From positions 1 through 64,000 of the forward strand of contig CAYLYQ010000001.1 of NCBI GenBank assembly GCA_964388105.1: 64,000 nt of DNA, written 5' to 3'. Shown here piece by piece: positions 1 through 7,349 of the stretch (positions are counted from its first letter, which is position 1; every line of letters starts with the position of its first letter). Made by a program: the position numbers and the translations under genes. The notes beneath the pieces were generated by a model. The model did no database searches. It was not told the origin of the DNA and saw only the letters and a program-made list of their open reading frames with translations. This DNA is from ZC4RG35 sp964388105 (GTDB taxonomy: Bacteria > Actinomycetota > Acidimicrobiia > Spongiisociales > ZC4RG35).

Positions 1-4
1 ACCC

Positions 5-964
5 CTATCCGAGCGCCATCCCATCGATGAACCGCTGGATGCGCTCCCGGGTGATGAACCTCACCTTGGGCTGGCGATTCTCGATCTCGTGGATCGTGAA
101 GGGGGCGTACTTCTCGCTGAGGAGCAGCCCACGGTCGGCGCCCGAAGTGGAGAAGTCGGCGAGGAACCGGCGGATCACGGAGTCGGCGATCTCCGGCGAC
201 TCCCCCGCCTCGTGGGTGTCGGTGAGGATGAAGGTGGACGCACCGTCCTTCATGGCCAGGTAGGAGCCCGGGAACGCCTGCTCGGTCACCGAGTAACCGA
301 ACATCCGCAGGAGTCCGAGCACCAACTCGGAGCCGTCCACGGTGGCAGGGTCGACACCCGTTGCGCGGAGCCCCCGGTCGAGCCCTATGGGGATGCGCAG
401 CTCCTTGCCGATCGGTGGCAGTTCGTCCTCAGGCACGTCGGCGCGCGTCCCGATGGCGACCGGCGGACGGTCGTCCTCTTCGAACGGCGCGGCGAAGGGG
501 TCGTGCGCAACGTGGGTCAGCAGGAGTCTCTCCACCATCTCGGGCGGAGGAAGCACGCCGGGGGAAGGCAACTCGGTCCGACCGATCTCGCGTACGCCGG
601 AGCCCCGGCCGGAGTGGACGACGATGTGGGTGAGGCCCTCCAGGGGCAGGGTGTGACGCTTCTCGCGGATGACCTCGACTGCCTCGGACATGAGGAGGTC
701 AATGAGCGTCTGGTCCTCTTCGGCCGGGAGGGGAACGTCGAACGTGACGTGCATCTCGCCTCCCCTGACGTTGAACTCGGTCACGGGAGCGCGCGGGCCG
801 GTCTCGGTCGTGAACAGGGGCGACGAGGTCGAAAGCCCCGACTCGTACGCCGTCTTCGGGCCCTGCTCCAGCAGCTTGGCGTTGCGGGCCCGGGCTCGGA
901 ACAGGTACCAGATGACGAACGAGAGGATCGCAATGGTCAGGAAGAGAGCGAAAGGGTTGTCCAT
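5..964 (-). CDS. Membrane-anchored protein of unknown function
   Basis: The 319-residue protein starts with one hydrophobic segment (about residues 6-23, preceded by only a few residues) followed by a basic stretch RARARNAK, so it is probably anchored at the N-terminus with a large cytoplasmic part. The middle is acidic and proline rich. The C-terminal ~110 residues (GYSVTEQ, then YLAMKDGASTFILTDT, GLLLSEKYAPFT and VRFITRERIQRFID) have the alternating strand/helix pattern of restriction-endonuclease-like (Mrr) folds, but no clear D-(E/Q)xK active site is visible, so I do not claim nuclease activity. It begins 33 bases after the chloride channel gene on the same strand and is probably co-transcribed with it. 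The family is not recognised with confidence. Confidence 0.75.
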   Translation of the reverse strand: MDNPFALFLTIAILSFVIWYLFRARARNAKLLEQGPKTAYESGLSTSSPLFTTETGPRAPVTEFNVRGGEMHVTFDVPLPAEEDQTLIDLLMSEAVEVIREKRHTLPLEGLTHIVVHSGRGSGVREIGRTELPSPGVLPPPEMVERLLLTHVAHDPFAAPFEEDDRPPVAIGTRADVPEDELPPIGKELRIPIGLDRGLRATGVDPATVDGSELVLGLLRMFGYSVTEQAFPGSYLAMKDGASTFILTDTHEAGESPEIADSVIRRFLADFSTSGADRGLLLSEKYAPFTIHEIENRQPKVRFITRERIQRFIDGMALG

Positions 965-997
965 GAGTGAGAGATTCCTTGTGGGATTGAGCAGATT

Positions 998-3085
998 CTA
1001 AGTGTCGGTGTCGGCGAGGCCGATCTCGTCGAGGGAGATCTCGGCGGTCGGCTCGTCGGCTCCAGCGTTGAGCCGGTCGATCATCCTCTGCTTGGAGACG
1101 TCGGTGCCGAAGGCCGTGACGACGTCTCCGGGTAACAGGACCGTGGCGCCACTCGGCACCAGTACTTCGCGCCCTCGGCGAACCGAAACGAGGGTGGACC
1201 CCTCCGGCCACGCGACCTCCCGGAGCATCCGGCCGTCGGCCACGGAGCCAGGCGGGATCCGGAAGTCGTAGTACCCCGCTCCGGGCGCCGTGCGCTGTGC
1301 GAGGCGGTCACGCTGCAGCTCGGTGTCGGTCCGGGACCCGAGCGCCTCGTGATAGGCACGCACCGCCTCCTCCCTGCGGAACATGCCGATCAGCTTCAAG
1401 GGGTTGCTCTCGTCGACCACCGGGAACCGCCCCACCCCCAAGGCAGCCATCCGTTCCAGCGCCCGTGAGACCGGAGTCGAGGGAGTCACGGTGGAAGGCC
1501 GGGGAGTCATCACATCGGCCGCGGTCCGAGACCCGTCGCCGCCACGGGCGAGGTCGCTGATCGTGATCATCCCCACCAGCTGGCCCTCCCGGTCGACGAC
1601 CGGCACGCCATGGGAGTGGTGGCTGCGCATCAACCGGTCGACCTCCTCCACATCCATCTCCGGGGAGACGGTCACCCGGACTGGTGCCATCACTTGGCCC
1701 ACGTCGACGGTGTCGAGCACGTCAACAGTTCCCTGGCGGCGGACAAAGATGCCTCTCCGTCGCAACGCCTGGGTGTAGACGGACTCGGGATGGATCCTCT
1801 CGGCCAGGAACGTGGCCAGGGTGGCCACCAGCATCAGTGGCAGGATCAGCCCGTAGTCCCTCGCCCCGGTGACCTCGAACACGATGAGGATGGCGGTGAG
1901 TGGGGCACGGCCAACCACCGAGAACATCGCGGCCATTCCGACGACGGCGAACGCCCCGGGATTGAGGTCGACGCTGCCGAACCACAGCGGGTTGGCCATC
2001 TGGGCGAACCCGCTGCCGAGGGCGGCACCCATGAACAGTGACGGCATGAAAGCACCGCCCGACGCCCCCGAGGTCGTGGTGAGGGCGGTGGCGACCGCCT
2101 TTCCGAGAGCGAGAAGCATGAGGAGCCACCACACCTCGGTGGCACGACCGGCCAACAGCTCGTTGGTGAAGCTCTGGCCGGTTCCGAACAGCTGAGGGCC
2201 CAGGAACAGGATTCCTGCCACGGCGAGACCTGCGGCGACCGGCCTCCCCCACCCGCCCGGGGCCCGGTCACTGAGTCGCTCCATCCGGTCGATGAGCCAG
2301 AGGAAGAAGAGCCCGACACCCACGACCACGATGGCGAGACCCGCGTACGGGATCAGCTCGGCAAACGAATGCAATCGATAGAAGCCGGTGTCCAGGGCGA
2401 GTTCCGGGCCGACCAAGAGGCTGGAAGTGATCGCGGCTGCGATGGACGCAATCACGATCGACGACATGTGACGGGCGGCGAACGAGGAGAGGATCACTTC
2501 GAGCGCGAACAGCATCCCGGCGATCGGCGCGTTGAACGCGGCACCGATGCCTGCACCGGCGCCGGCGGCCACCAGGGAACGCACCTGGTCCTCGCCGAGT
2601 CCGAAGCGACGGGACACCCAAGAACCGACGGCACCTCCGACCTGGACGATCGGCCCTTCACGACCGGCCGACCCGCCCAATCCGACGGTGAGCGCCGTCG
2701 CCAGCACCTTCAGCGGACCGACCCTGCCCCGCATCCGGCCCCCGTGAACGGTCAGGGCAGCGACGGTCTCGGGCACGCCGTCACCGCTCACCTCCGGTGC
2801 GAATCGCCGGGCTATCCACCAGGCCAGGGTCAGGCCAACGGGAACCGAGGCGAAGATCCAGAATCGCGCCGGGTGGAACCACCCGTACTCGCCGGGATCG
2901 AAGAGCTCGACGAACACGGGCGACAACAGGCGGTCGAAGGTGTCGAGCAGGAAGACCAGGCCGGCGGCGCCGAGACCGACGCCGACGCCGACCACCGCCG
3001 AAATGAAGAGGAATCCCCCCATCTCCCTTTCGGCGATGACCCCTGCCACCGGCACGTTGCGGAGGCGTTGCAACGACTTCTTCAC
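998..3085 (-). CDS. CLC-family chloride channel/transporter with CBS pair and RCK_C domain
   Basis: This is a CLC anion channel or Cl-/H+ exchanger of about 695 residues. All three selectivity-filter segments are present: SGDGVPE near residues 100-106 (the GSGIP position), GREGP at 141-145 with the gating glutamate E143, and GGAFMP at 343-348. The transmembrane core is followed by two CBS domains (MAPVRVTV and DVMTPRPSTVT regions) and a C-terminal TrkA_C/RCK_C-like domain with the pattern GATVLLPGDVVTAFG. I chose the GTG at 3085 because the longer reading frame upstream would overlap the divergent neighbour and is rich in Arg and Ala. The cytosolic CBS and RCK_C domains suggest gating by nucleotides; RCK_C domains in other transporters bind c-di-AMP, which is an inference here. 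Confidence 0.93.
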   Translation of the reverse strand: MKKSLQRLRNVPVAGVIAEREMGGFLFISAVVGVGVGLGAAGLVFLLDTFDRLLSPVFVELFDPGEYGWFHPARFWIFASVPVGLTLAWWIARRFAPEVSGDGVPETVAALTVHGGRMRGRVGPLKVLATALTVGLGGSAGREGPIVQVGGAVGSWVSRRFGLGEDQVRSLVAAGAGAGIGAAFNAPIAGMLFALEVILSSFAARHMSSIVIASIAAAITSSLLVGPELALDTGFYRLHSFAELIPYAGLAIVVVGVGLFFLWLIDRMERLSDRAPGGWGRPVAAGLAVAGILFLGPQLFGTGQSFTNELLAGRATEVWWLLMLLALGKAVATALTTTSGASGGAFMPSLFMGAALGSGFAQMANPLWFGSVDLNPGAFAVVGMAAMFSVVGRAPLTAILIVFEVTGARDYGLILPLMLVATLATFLAERIHPESVYTQALRRRGIFVRRQGTVDVLDTVDVGQVMAPVRVTVSPEMDVEEVDRLMRSHHSHGVPVVDREGQLVGMITISDLARGGDGSRTAADVMTPRPSTVTPSTPVSRALERMAALGVGRFPVVDESNPLKLIGMFRREEAVRAYHEALGSRTDTELQRDRLAQRTAPGAGYYDFRIPPGSVADGRMLREVAWPEGSTLVSVRRGREVLVPSGATVLLPGDVVTAFGTDVSKQRMIDRLNAGADEPTAEISLDEIGLADTDT

Positions 3086-3153
3086 CGGCGGCAGGGTAGA
3101 AAGTGCCGCCTGCGAAACCGAGTCAGCCCGGTTGTCTACCAGAATCAAGGCCC

Positions 3154-3972
3154 ATGGCGTTTCGCACTCACGTCGGACGGCCGTTCGACCTGCGGCTCTG
3201 GTCCAACCGCATCTTCTTCGCGCTGGTCGGCGTCTTCGGGCTTGCCTCACTCGTCTCGTGGCTCAACGGTGCACCGACCGACGTGTTGTGGGCTCCCGCC
3301 CAGGTCTTCGTGTTCTGGTCGCTGGCCCGGGAGGTGGACCCGGATCGGCCACTCACCGCTCACCTGGCCGGCATCGGCGCGGGTGCCTGGTCCCTCCTGG
3401 AGAGGCCGACCCCTTCGGCGTTCGTGGTGGGTGGGCTGATCCTCGCCGCGAGGGTGTTGCTCAACTCGACCGGGCGACGTCCGTTGATCACCGACCTGAT
3501 CGTTCTCGCCGCGTTCGCAGCCGCCGTCTCGTATCGGAGGGTGGGGTGGGCGGCGGGTGTCGGCATAGCCATCGCCATCTACGTCGACGGCCGACTCGCC
3601 GAAGGGCCCAACACCAGCTTCACGGTCACCGCGGGCGTCGCCGCGCTGGGCGCGTCGATCGTCGCCTCGGCGGCCGGCGCATTTGCGGTGGCGGAGGTCG
3701 AGGTGCGCCCCATCCTTGTCACCGTGGCGGGAGTCCTCGCCATCCTGACCATCCTCCGCCCGCCGCCCGAACCGATGAGCCTGGTGGACTCGAGGATGAA
3801 GTGGCGCCTCGACCTCGGACGGCTCCACGGAGCGAGGTCGCTCGTCGGGATCCTCGTCTTCGTCATCGCCATTCTCTACGGGGCGGAGGCGGACCGGACG
3901 ATCCCGCTGCTCGGCCTGCAGGTCCTCATTCTCGGCTCATCCGAGGTGGAGCGACTCCGCCGGCACGTATAA
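3154..3972 (+). CDS. Polytopic membrane protein of unknown function
   Basis: The 272-residue product is mostly hydrophobic, with about seven or eight predicted membrane segments (for example FFALVGVFGLASLVSWL, LITDLIVLAAFAAAVSY, ILVTVAGVLAILTIL and SLVGILVFVIAILYGA). No charged active-site pattern or known transporter signature is visible. The start is the ATG at 3154 rather than the in-frame upstream ATG at 3103, which would overlap the divergent chloride channel start region. The 68-base divergent region holds a 7-bp inverted repeat GGCGGCA/TGCCGCC (3087-3093 and 3104-3110). The DUF2277 gene follows after 9 bases and is likely co-transcribed. Confidence 0.75.
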   Translation: MAFRTHVGRPFDLRLWSNRIFFALVGVFGLASLVSWLNGAPTDVLWAPAQVFVFWSLAREVDPDRPLTAHLAGIGAGAWSLLERPTPSAFVVGGLILAARVLLNSTGRRPLITDLIVLAAFAAAVSYRRVGWAAGVGIAIAIYVDGRLAEGPNTSFTVTAGVAALGASIVASAAGAFAVAEVEVRPILVTVAGVLAILTILRPPPEPMSLVDSRMKWRLDLGRLHGARSLVGILVFVIAILYGAEADRTIPLLGLQVLILGSSEVERLRRHV

Positions 3973-3981
3973 GTTGAGTGC

Positions 3982-4188
3982 ATGTGCAGATCGATCAAAC
4001 GCCTCCGGGAAGGTGCCGTCCCAGCCCCTGAAGAGGAGATAGAGGCAGCGGCACTTCAGTTCGTCCGCAAGATCTCCGGTTTCGGGAGGCCGGCGGCCCA
4101 CAACGAAGAGGTCTTCCACCAGGCGGTCCACGAGATCACCGACGCTTCGATGAAGCTGCTCGCCGGCCTCCAGGTTCGCGGCGCCTAG
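3982..4188 (+). CDS. DUF2277 family small protein
   Basis: The 68-residue protein begins MCRSIKRLREG, the typical opening of DUF2277 proteins, and has the conserved later segment ISGFGRPAAHNEEVFHQAV. The family has no established function; members are short cytoplasmic proteins from bacteria and archaea. Its stop codon overlaps the stop codon of the convergent cyclodeaminase-like gene in the four bases CTAG (4185-4188). It follows the membrane protein gene by 9 bases. Confidence 0.88.
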   Translation: MCRSIKRLREGAVPAPEEEIEAAALQFVRKISGFGRPAAHNEEVFHQAVHEITDASMKLLAGLQVRGA

Positions 4189-5051
4189 AGCTTGGTGCCC
4201 AGGCCCAGGCGGGCGGCGTTCTCCAGCGCCCTGCGGCCCGCGGCAACGTCCTGGGCCGCGACGCCGACGCTCTTGAACACTGTGGTTCGGCCGGGCGGTG
4301 CCGCCACCGAGCCATCGAGAAGCTCGCGCAGCGTGGCGTCGGGCGACCGGCCCGCCTGAATCAGGTCGCCGGCCTCGGCGGCGGCCGCGTCCCGATCGTC
4401 GACCACGACGAACGCTTCGGCCAGCAACCCAGGCGGCAGCTCCGCCATCTCCGGGGTGAAGGCGCCGACGGCGTTGACATGAGTCCCCGGGCGCACCGAC
4501 TCGGCCCGAAACAGAGGTGTCCGAGCAGGAGTGGCGCACGACACGACATCGGCCACTGCCACGGCTTCATCGGGGTCGCCAACTGCGTCGCCTCCGACTC
4601 GCTCGGCGAGTGCGACCGCTTTCCCGGCGTCACGCGACCACACCAGGATCCGGCCCAGGGGACGCACCGCACGGATCGCTTCCACCTGGTCGAATCCCAT
4701 CGCTCCGGCTCCGAGGGCGGCGAGGGTCGAGGCTCCCTCGGGGGCGAGGAGCCGGGTCGCCAGTCCGCAGACAGCCCCTGTCCTGATCGCGGTGAGGGTC
4801 GGGCCGTCGACGACGCCCACCGGGCTCCCGTCCGGCCCGAAGACCACGACTATCCCTGCAGGGTTGCCCGGGACAGTGGAGACGACCTTGACCGCCATGT
4901 GATCGTCGAGCCGTCCCGGCATGACCAGAGAGACCCCTACCAGGGTCCGCAAGGGAGCCTCCGACTCCCCGCTGAAGGCCTCTCCCATGGCTTCGACGGC
5001 GTCGGACATGGGAAGTGCCCGGCGCGTGGCTTCGGCGTCGAGGAACTGCAT
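4185..5051 (-). CDS. Ornithine cyclodeaminase / mu-crystallin family protein
   Basis: The 288-residue protein has the OCD/mu-crystallin layout: an N-terminal dimerisation part with MAVKVVST (substrate-binding lysine region), PVGVVDGPTLTAIRTGAVCGLAT, then a Rossmann nucleotide-binding domain starting at the GAGAMG loop. Members act as ornithine cyclodeaminase, alanine dehydrogenase or imino-acid (ketimine) reductase, so the substrate cannot be assigned from sequence alone. Its ATG overlaps the stop of the upstream amine oxidase gene (TGATG), so translation is probably coupled. Together the pair could interconvert an amine or imino acid, one enzyme oxidising and the other reducing or deaminating. 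That pairing is inference. Confidence 0.9.
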   Translation of the reverse strand: MQFLDAEATRRALPMSDAVEAMGEAFSGESEAPLRTLVGVSLVMPGRLDDHMAVKVVSTVPGNPAGIVVVFGPDGSPVGVVDGPTLTAIRTGAVCGLATRLLAPEGASTLAALGAGAMGFDQVEAIRAVRPLGRILVWSRDAGKAVALAERVGGDAVGDPDEAVAVADVVSCATPARTPLFRAESVRPGTHVNAVGAFTPEMAELPPGLLAEAFVVVDDRDAAAAEAGDLIQAGRSPDATLRELLDGSVAAPPGRTTVFKSVGVAAQDVAAGRRALENAARLGLGTKL

Positions 5052-6277
5052 CAGGCGAGGACGTGCTTGACGGCGAGTTGCAGCGGCGCCCGATCGACAC
5101 CGAAGAACGACATGGGGACGTCGGTGTCGAACTCCCCGGACTCACCCGACACCGCCTGGGCCACCATCGAGCCCACCGCAGGCGCCAGCTTGAAACCGTG
5201 CCCGCTGAACCCGTTGGCGAGCCAGAAGCCGTCCTTGCCGCTGGGCCCGACGATGGGGTGGACGTCCTCGCGGTTGATCGTGTACAGGCCGGCGATGCCC
5301 GACACGCCGCCTCTGGCTTCGAGACCGGGGACGCGGTGGTGGAATGCCGCCAGCTTGATGGCGGTGAACTCCTGATCCGGTGTGCGCTTGAAGTCGTCCG
5401 GATCTGAGACGACCTCCTCCTCGTCCTCGGGAAGGACCGAGCCGACCAGCAGCTGGCTCGACCCTTGCGGCCTGAAGTAGATGCCGGTCGACGAGTCGGC
5501 CCCCACCGGGAGCCGCCCCAGGTCCTCGGGCCACGAGCGGTACACGGTCTGGATCCGGGTCGGGGTCAGCGACCATGAGATGTCAACTCCGGCCATCTCG
5601 TTGAGGCGGTTGCACCATGGCCCCGCGGCGTTGACCACGAGGTCGCCCGTCACAGCAGTCCCGTCGGCGAGCCTCACTCCCGTGACCCTGCCGCCCTCCT
5701 CGGTGACGCCGACCACCTGGGCACCGAAACGGACCTCGCCGCCACGAAGCCGTGTCGCCTCGATCAGGTCCTGGTTGGCACCGACCGGGTCGGCGTAGCC
5801 GCCGTTCGGCTCGTAGAGGAATCCCTCGGCGGGCCGGCAGACATGCTCGACCTCACCGGTGAAGTCGAAGGGCTCGCCGCAGTCGTTGAGGGCCGGGAAG
5901 TCACGAGCGAGGTCGTCGGGGCTGTAGACCTCGGCGGCGACACCCTGGGAAACCAGCTTGGCGGCGTCGGCTTGGAGCTTCTCCGAGCTCTCCCCCATCA
6001 TCCACATGACTCCTGTGCGCTGGAGCCCGGACCGGGTCTCTTCCAGGCCGGTGAAGTCGCTCCATGCTCCATACGCCTCCTGCCCGTGGAACGCCAGGCG
6101 CACCACCTCGGGGAAGGTGTACCGGCAGCGGCAGATGCTCGAGGACGCGCCCGTGGACCCCTCAGCAGGCCCGGACCCCTTGTCGAGGGCCACCACATCG
6201 ACCCCGTGCCGGGCCAGTTGGAAGCTGATGGACGAGCCGATGATGCCCGCACCGACGACGACGACTCTGGTTGTCAT
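5051..6277 (-). CDS. FAD-dependent amine/amino-acid oxidoreductase (DAO family)
   Basis: The 408-residue protein begins with a dinucleotide-binding loop VVGAGIIGSS (about residues 6-15) and belongs to the DAO superfamily (sarcosine oxidase beta, glycine oxidase, D-amino acid dehydrogenase types). Supporting features are GEVRFGAQVVGV and VVNAAGPWCNRL in the middle and a C-terminal FAD-closing segment GFWLANGFSGHGFKLAPAVG, which is closest to sarcosine oxidase/dimethylglycine-dehydrogenase-like enzymes. It is the middle gene of a coupled trio: the upstream NYN gene overlaps its start by ATGA (6274-6277) and the downstream cyclodeaminase-like gene overlaps its stop. The exact substrate is unknown. 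Confidence 0.9.
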   Translation of the reverse strand: MTTRVVVVGAGIIGSSISFQLARHGVDVVALDKGSGPAEGSTGASSSICRCRYTFPEVVRLAFHGQEAYGAWSDFTGLEETRSGLQRTGVMWMMGESSEKLQADAAKLVSQGVAAEVYSPDDLARDFPALNDCGEPFDFTGEVEHVCRPAEGFLYEPNGGYADPVGANQDLIEATRLRGGEVRFGAQVVGVTEEGGRVTGVRLADGTAVTGDLVVNAAGPWCNRLNEMAGVDISWSLTPTRIQTVYRSWPEDLGRLPVGADSSTGIYFRPQGSSQLLVGSVLPEDEEEVVSDPDDFKRTPDQEFTAIKLAAFHHRVPGLEARGGVSGIAGLYTINREDVHPIVGPSGKDGFWLANGFSGHGFKLAPAVGSMVAQAVSGESGEFDTDVPMSFFGVDRAPLQLAVKHVLA

Positions 6278-7290
6278 ACGGCCCGAACGGTGTAGTCGCC
6301 GACCTCGTCGTTCCAGTCGAGGTGGATGAGGTTGCGGGCAGCGGCCGCCTTGCAGAACTGAAGAAACCCGCCGTAACCGAACTTCTTCTCGCTGAAGCCC
6401 GGCAGCCGCTTGCGCATCTGGTTCTTCAGGCCCGAGAGCACCACCGGGCCCCGTTCGGCCATGGCACTCACCACCTCGTGGAGAACACTGAACGCCTGAT
6501 CCTCGCCACCGCCGCCGCTGGCGAACTGCACGATGGGGTCGCCGCGGCCAGGCCCTTCGGAGAGCTCGATCACGCCCTCGGAGTCGAGATGGCGCAGGAG
6601 CTCACCGAAGGCACGGAAGCCGTGGTCGGTCTCCGAGAAGGTCGGGTCCTTGCGGAGGATGGCCCGCTTCAAGGAGGACGCCAGCACCTCGCCCTGACCG
6701 CTGCGCAGGAGCCCACCGAGGGTCGTGGTCACGAGCGCCTCGATGCCCGGAGCGCCGTCCTCGCCCTCGCCGTCGTCGCCGTTCGTGGCGGGGGCGGGCT
6801 GGCGGGCCGGGTGCATGTCGACGCCCTCGAGGTTGTCGTAGAACAAGAACTCGTCACATGCCGGCGGGAGCAGGCTCGAAGTAGAGCCCTTGACGCCCAC
6901 CCCGATCACCCTCTTGTTGAGCTCGCGGAGCTTGTGGACGAGGGGCGTGAAGTCGGAGTCGCCGGTGCAGACGACGAAGGTGGTGACGTAATCGCGTTCG
7001 AAGGCGACCTCGATGGCGTCGACGGCCATCTTGATGTCGGCGGCGTTCTTGCGGACCGCCCCTTTGCGCTGGGGGATCTCGATCAGCTCGACATGTCCCT
7101 GATTGAGCGAGTCCCGCGCCGACTGGAACATCGACCAGTCCGCGTAGGCGCGCCGGGAGACCACCCGACCCCTTTCGGCCAGGGCGTTGGCGATGGGCTC
7201 GAAGTCGAACGCCCCGCCGCCGGAAGCCTCCCTGACCCCGATGGCGAGGTTCTCGAAATCGAGGAAGACCGCAATTCTCTCTTCTTCCAT
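6274..7290 (-). CDS. NYN-domain ribonuclease-like protein with two OST-HTH (LOTUS) domains
   Basis: The 338-residue protein has an N-terminal NYN/LabA-type PIN-like nuclease domain (residues about 5-155). The metal-binding acidic residues are all visible: D11 in FLDFEN, D85 in KNAADIKMAVD, and D111/D113 in CTGDSDF. After an acidic linker (about 165-182) there are two OST-HTH/LOTUS RNA-binding-type domains, about 182-245 and 265-325, the second with LPGFSEKKFGYGGFLQF. Bacterial proteins of this layout are thought to process or bind RNA. The start at 7290 places FLDFEN near the N-terminus, as usual; the longer frame begins in the divergent intergenic region. It is the first gene of a coupled operon with two metabolic enzymes, an unexplained association. 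Confidence 0.9.
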   Translation of the reverse strand: MEEERIAVFLDFENLAIGVREASGGGAFDFEPIANALAERGRVVSRRAYADWSMFQSARDSLNQGHVELIEIPQRKGAVRKNAADIKMAVDAIEVAFERDYVTTFVVCTGDSDFTPLVHKLRELNKRVIGVGVKGSTSSLLPPACDEFLFYDNLEGVDMHPARQPAPATNGDDGEGEDGAPGIEALVTTTLGGLLRSGQGEVLASSLKRAILRKDPTFSETDHGFRAFGELLRHLDSEGVIELSEGPGRGDPIVQFASGGGGEDQAFSVLHEVVSAMAERGPVVLSGLKNQMRKRLPGFSEKKFGYGGFLQFCKAAAARNLIHLDWNDEVGDYTVRAV

Positions 7291-7349
7291 GGATCCAGGG
7301 TAGGCGCGCAAGGCTTACCGCCCGCTGCGGGGAGTCGTAACCTCGCCGG

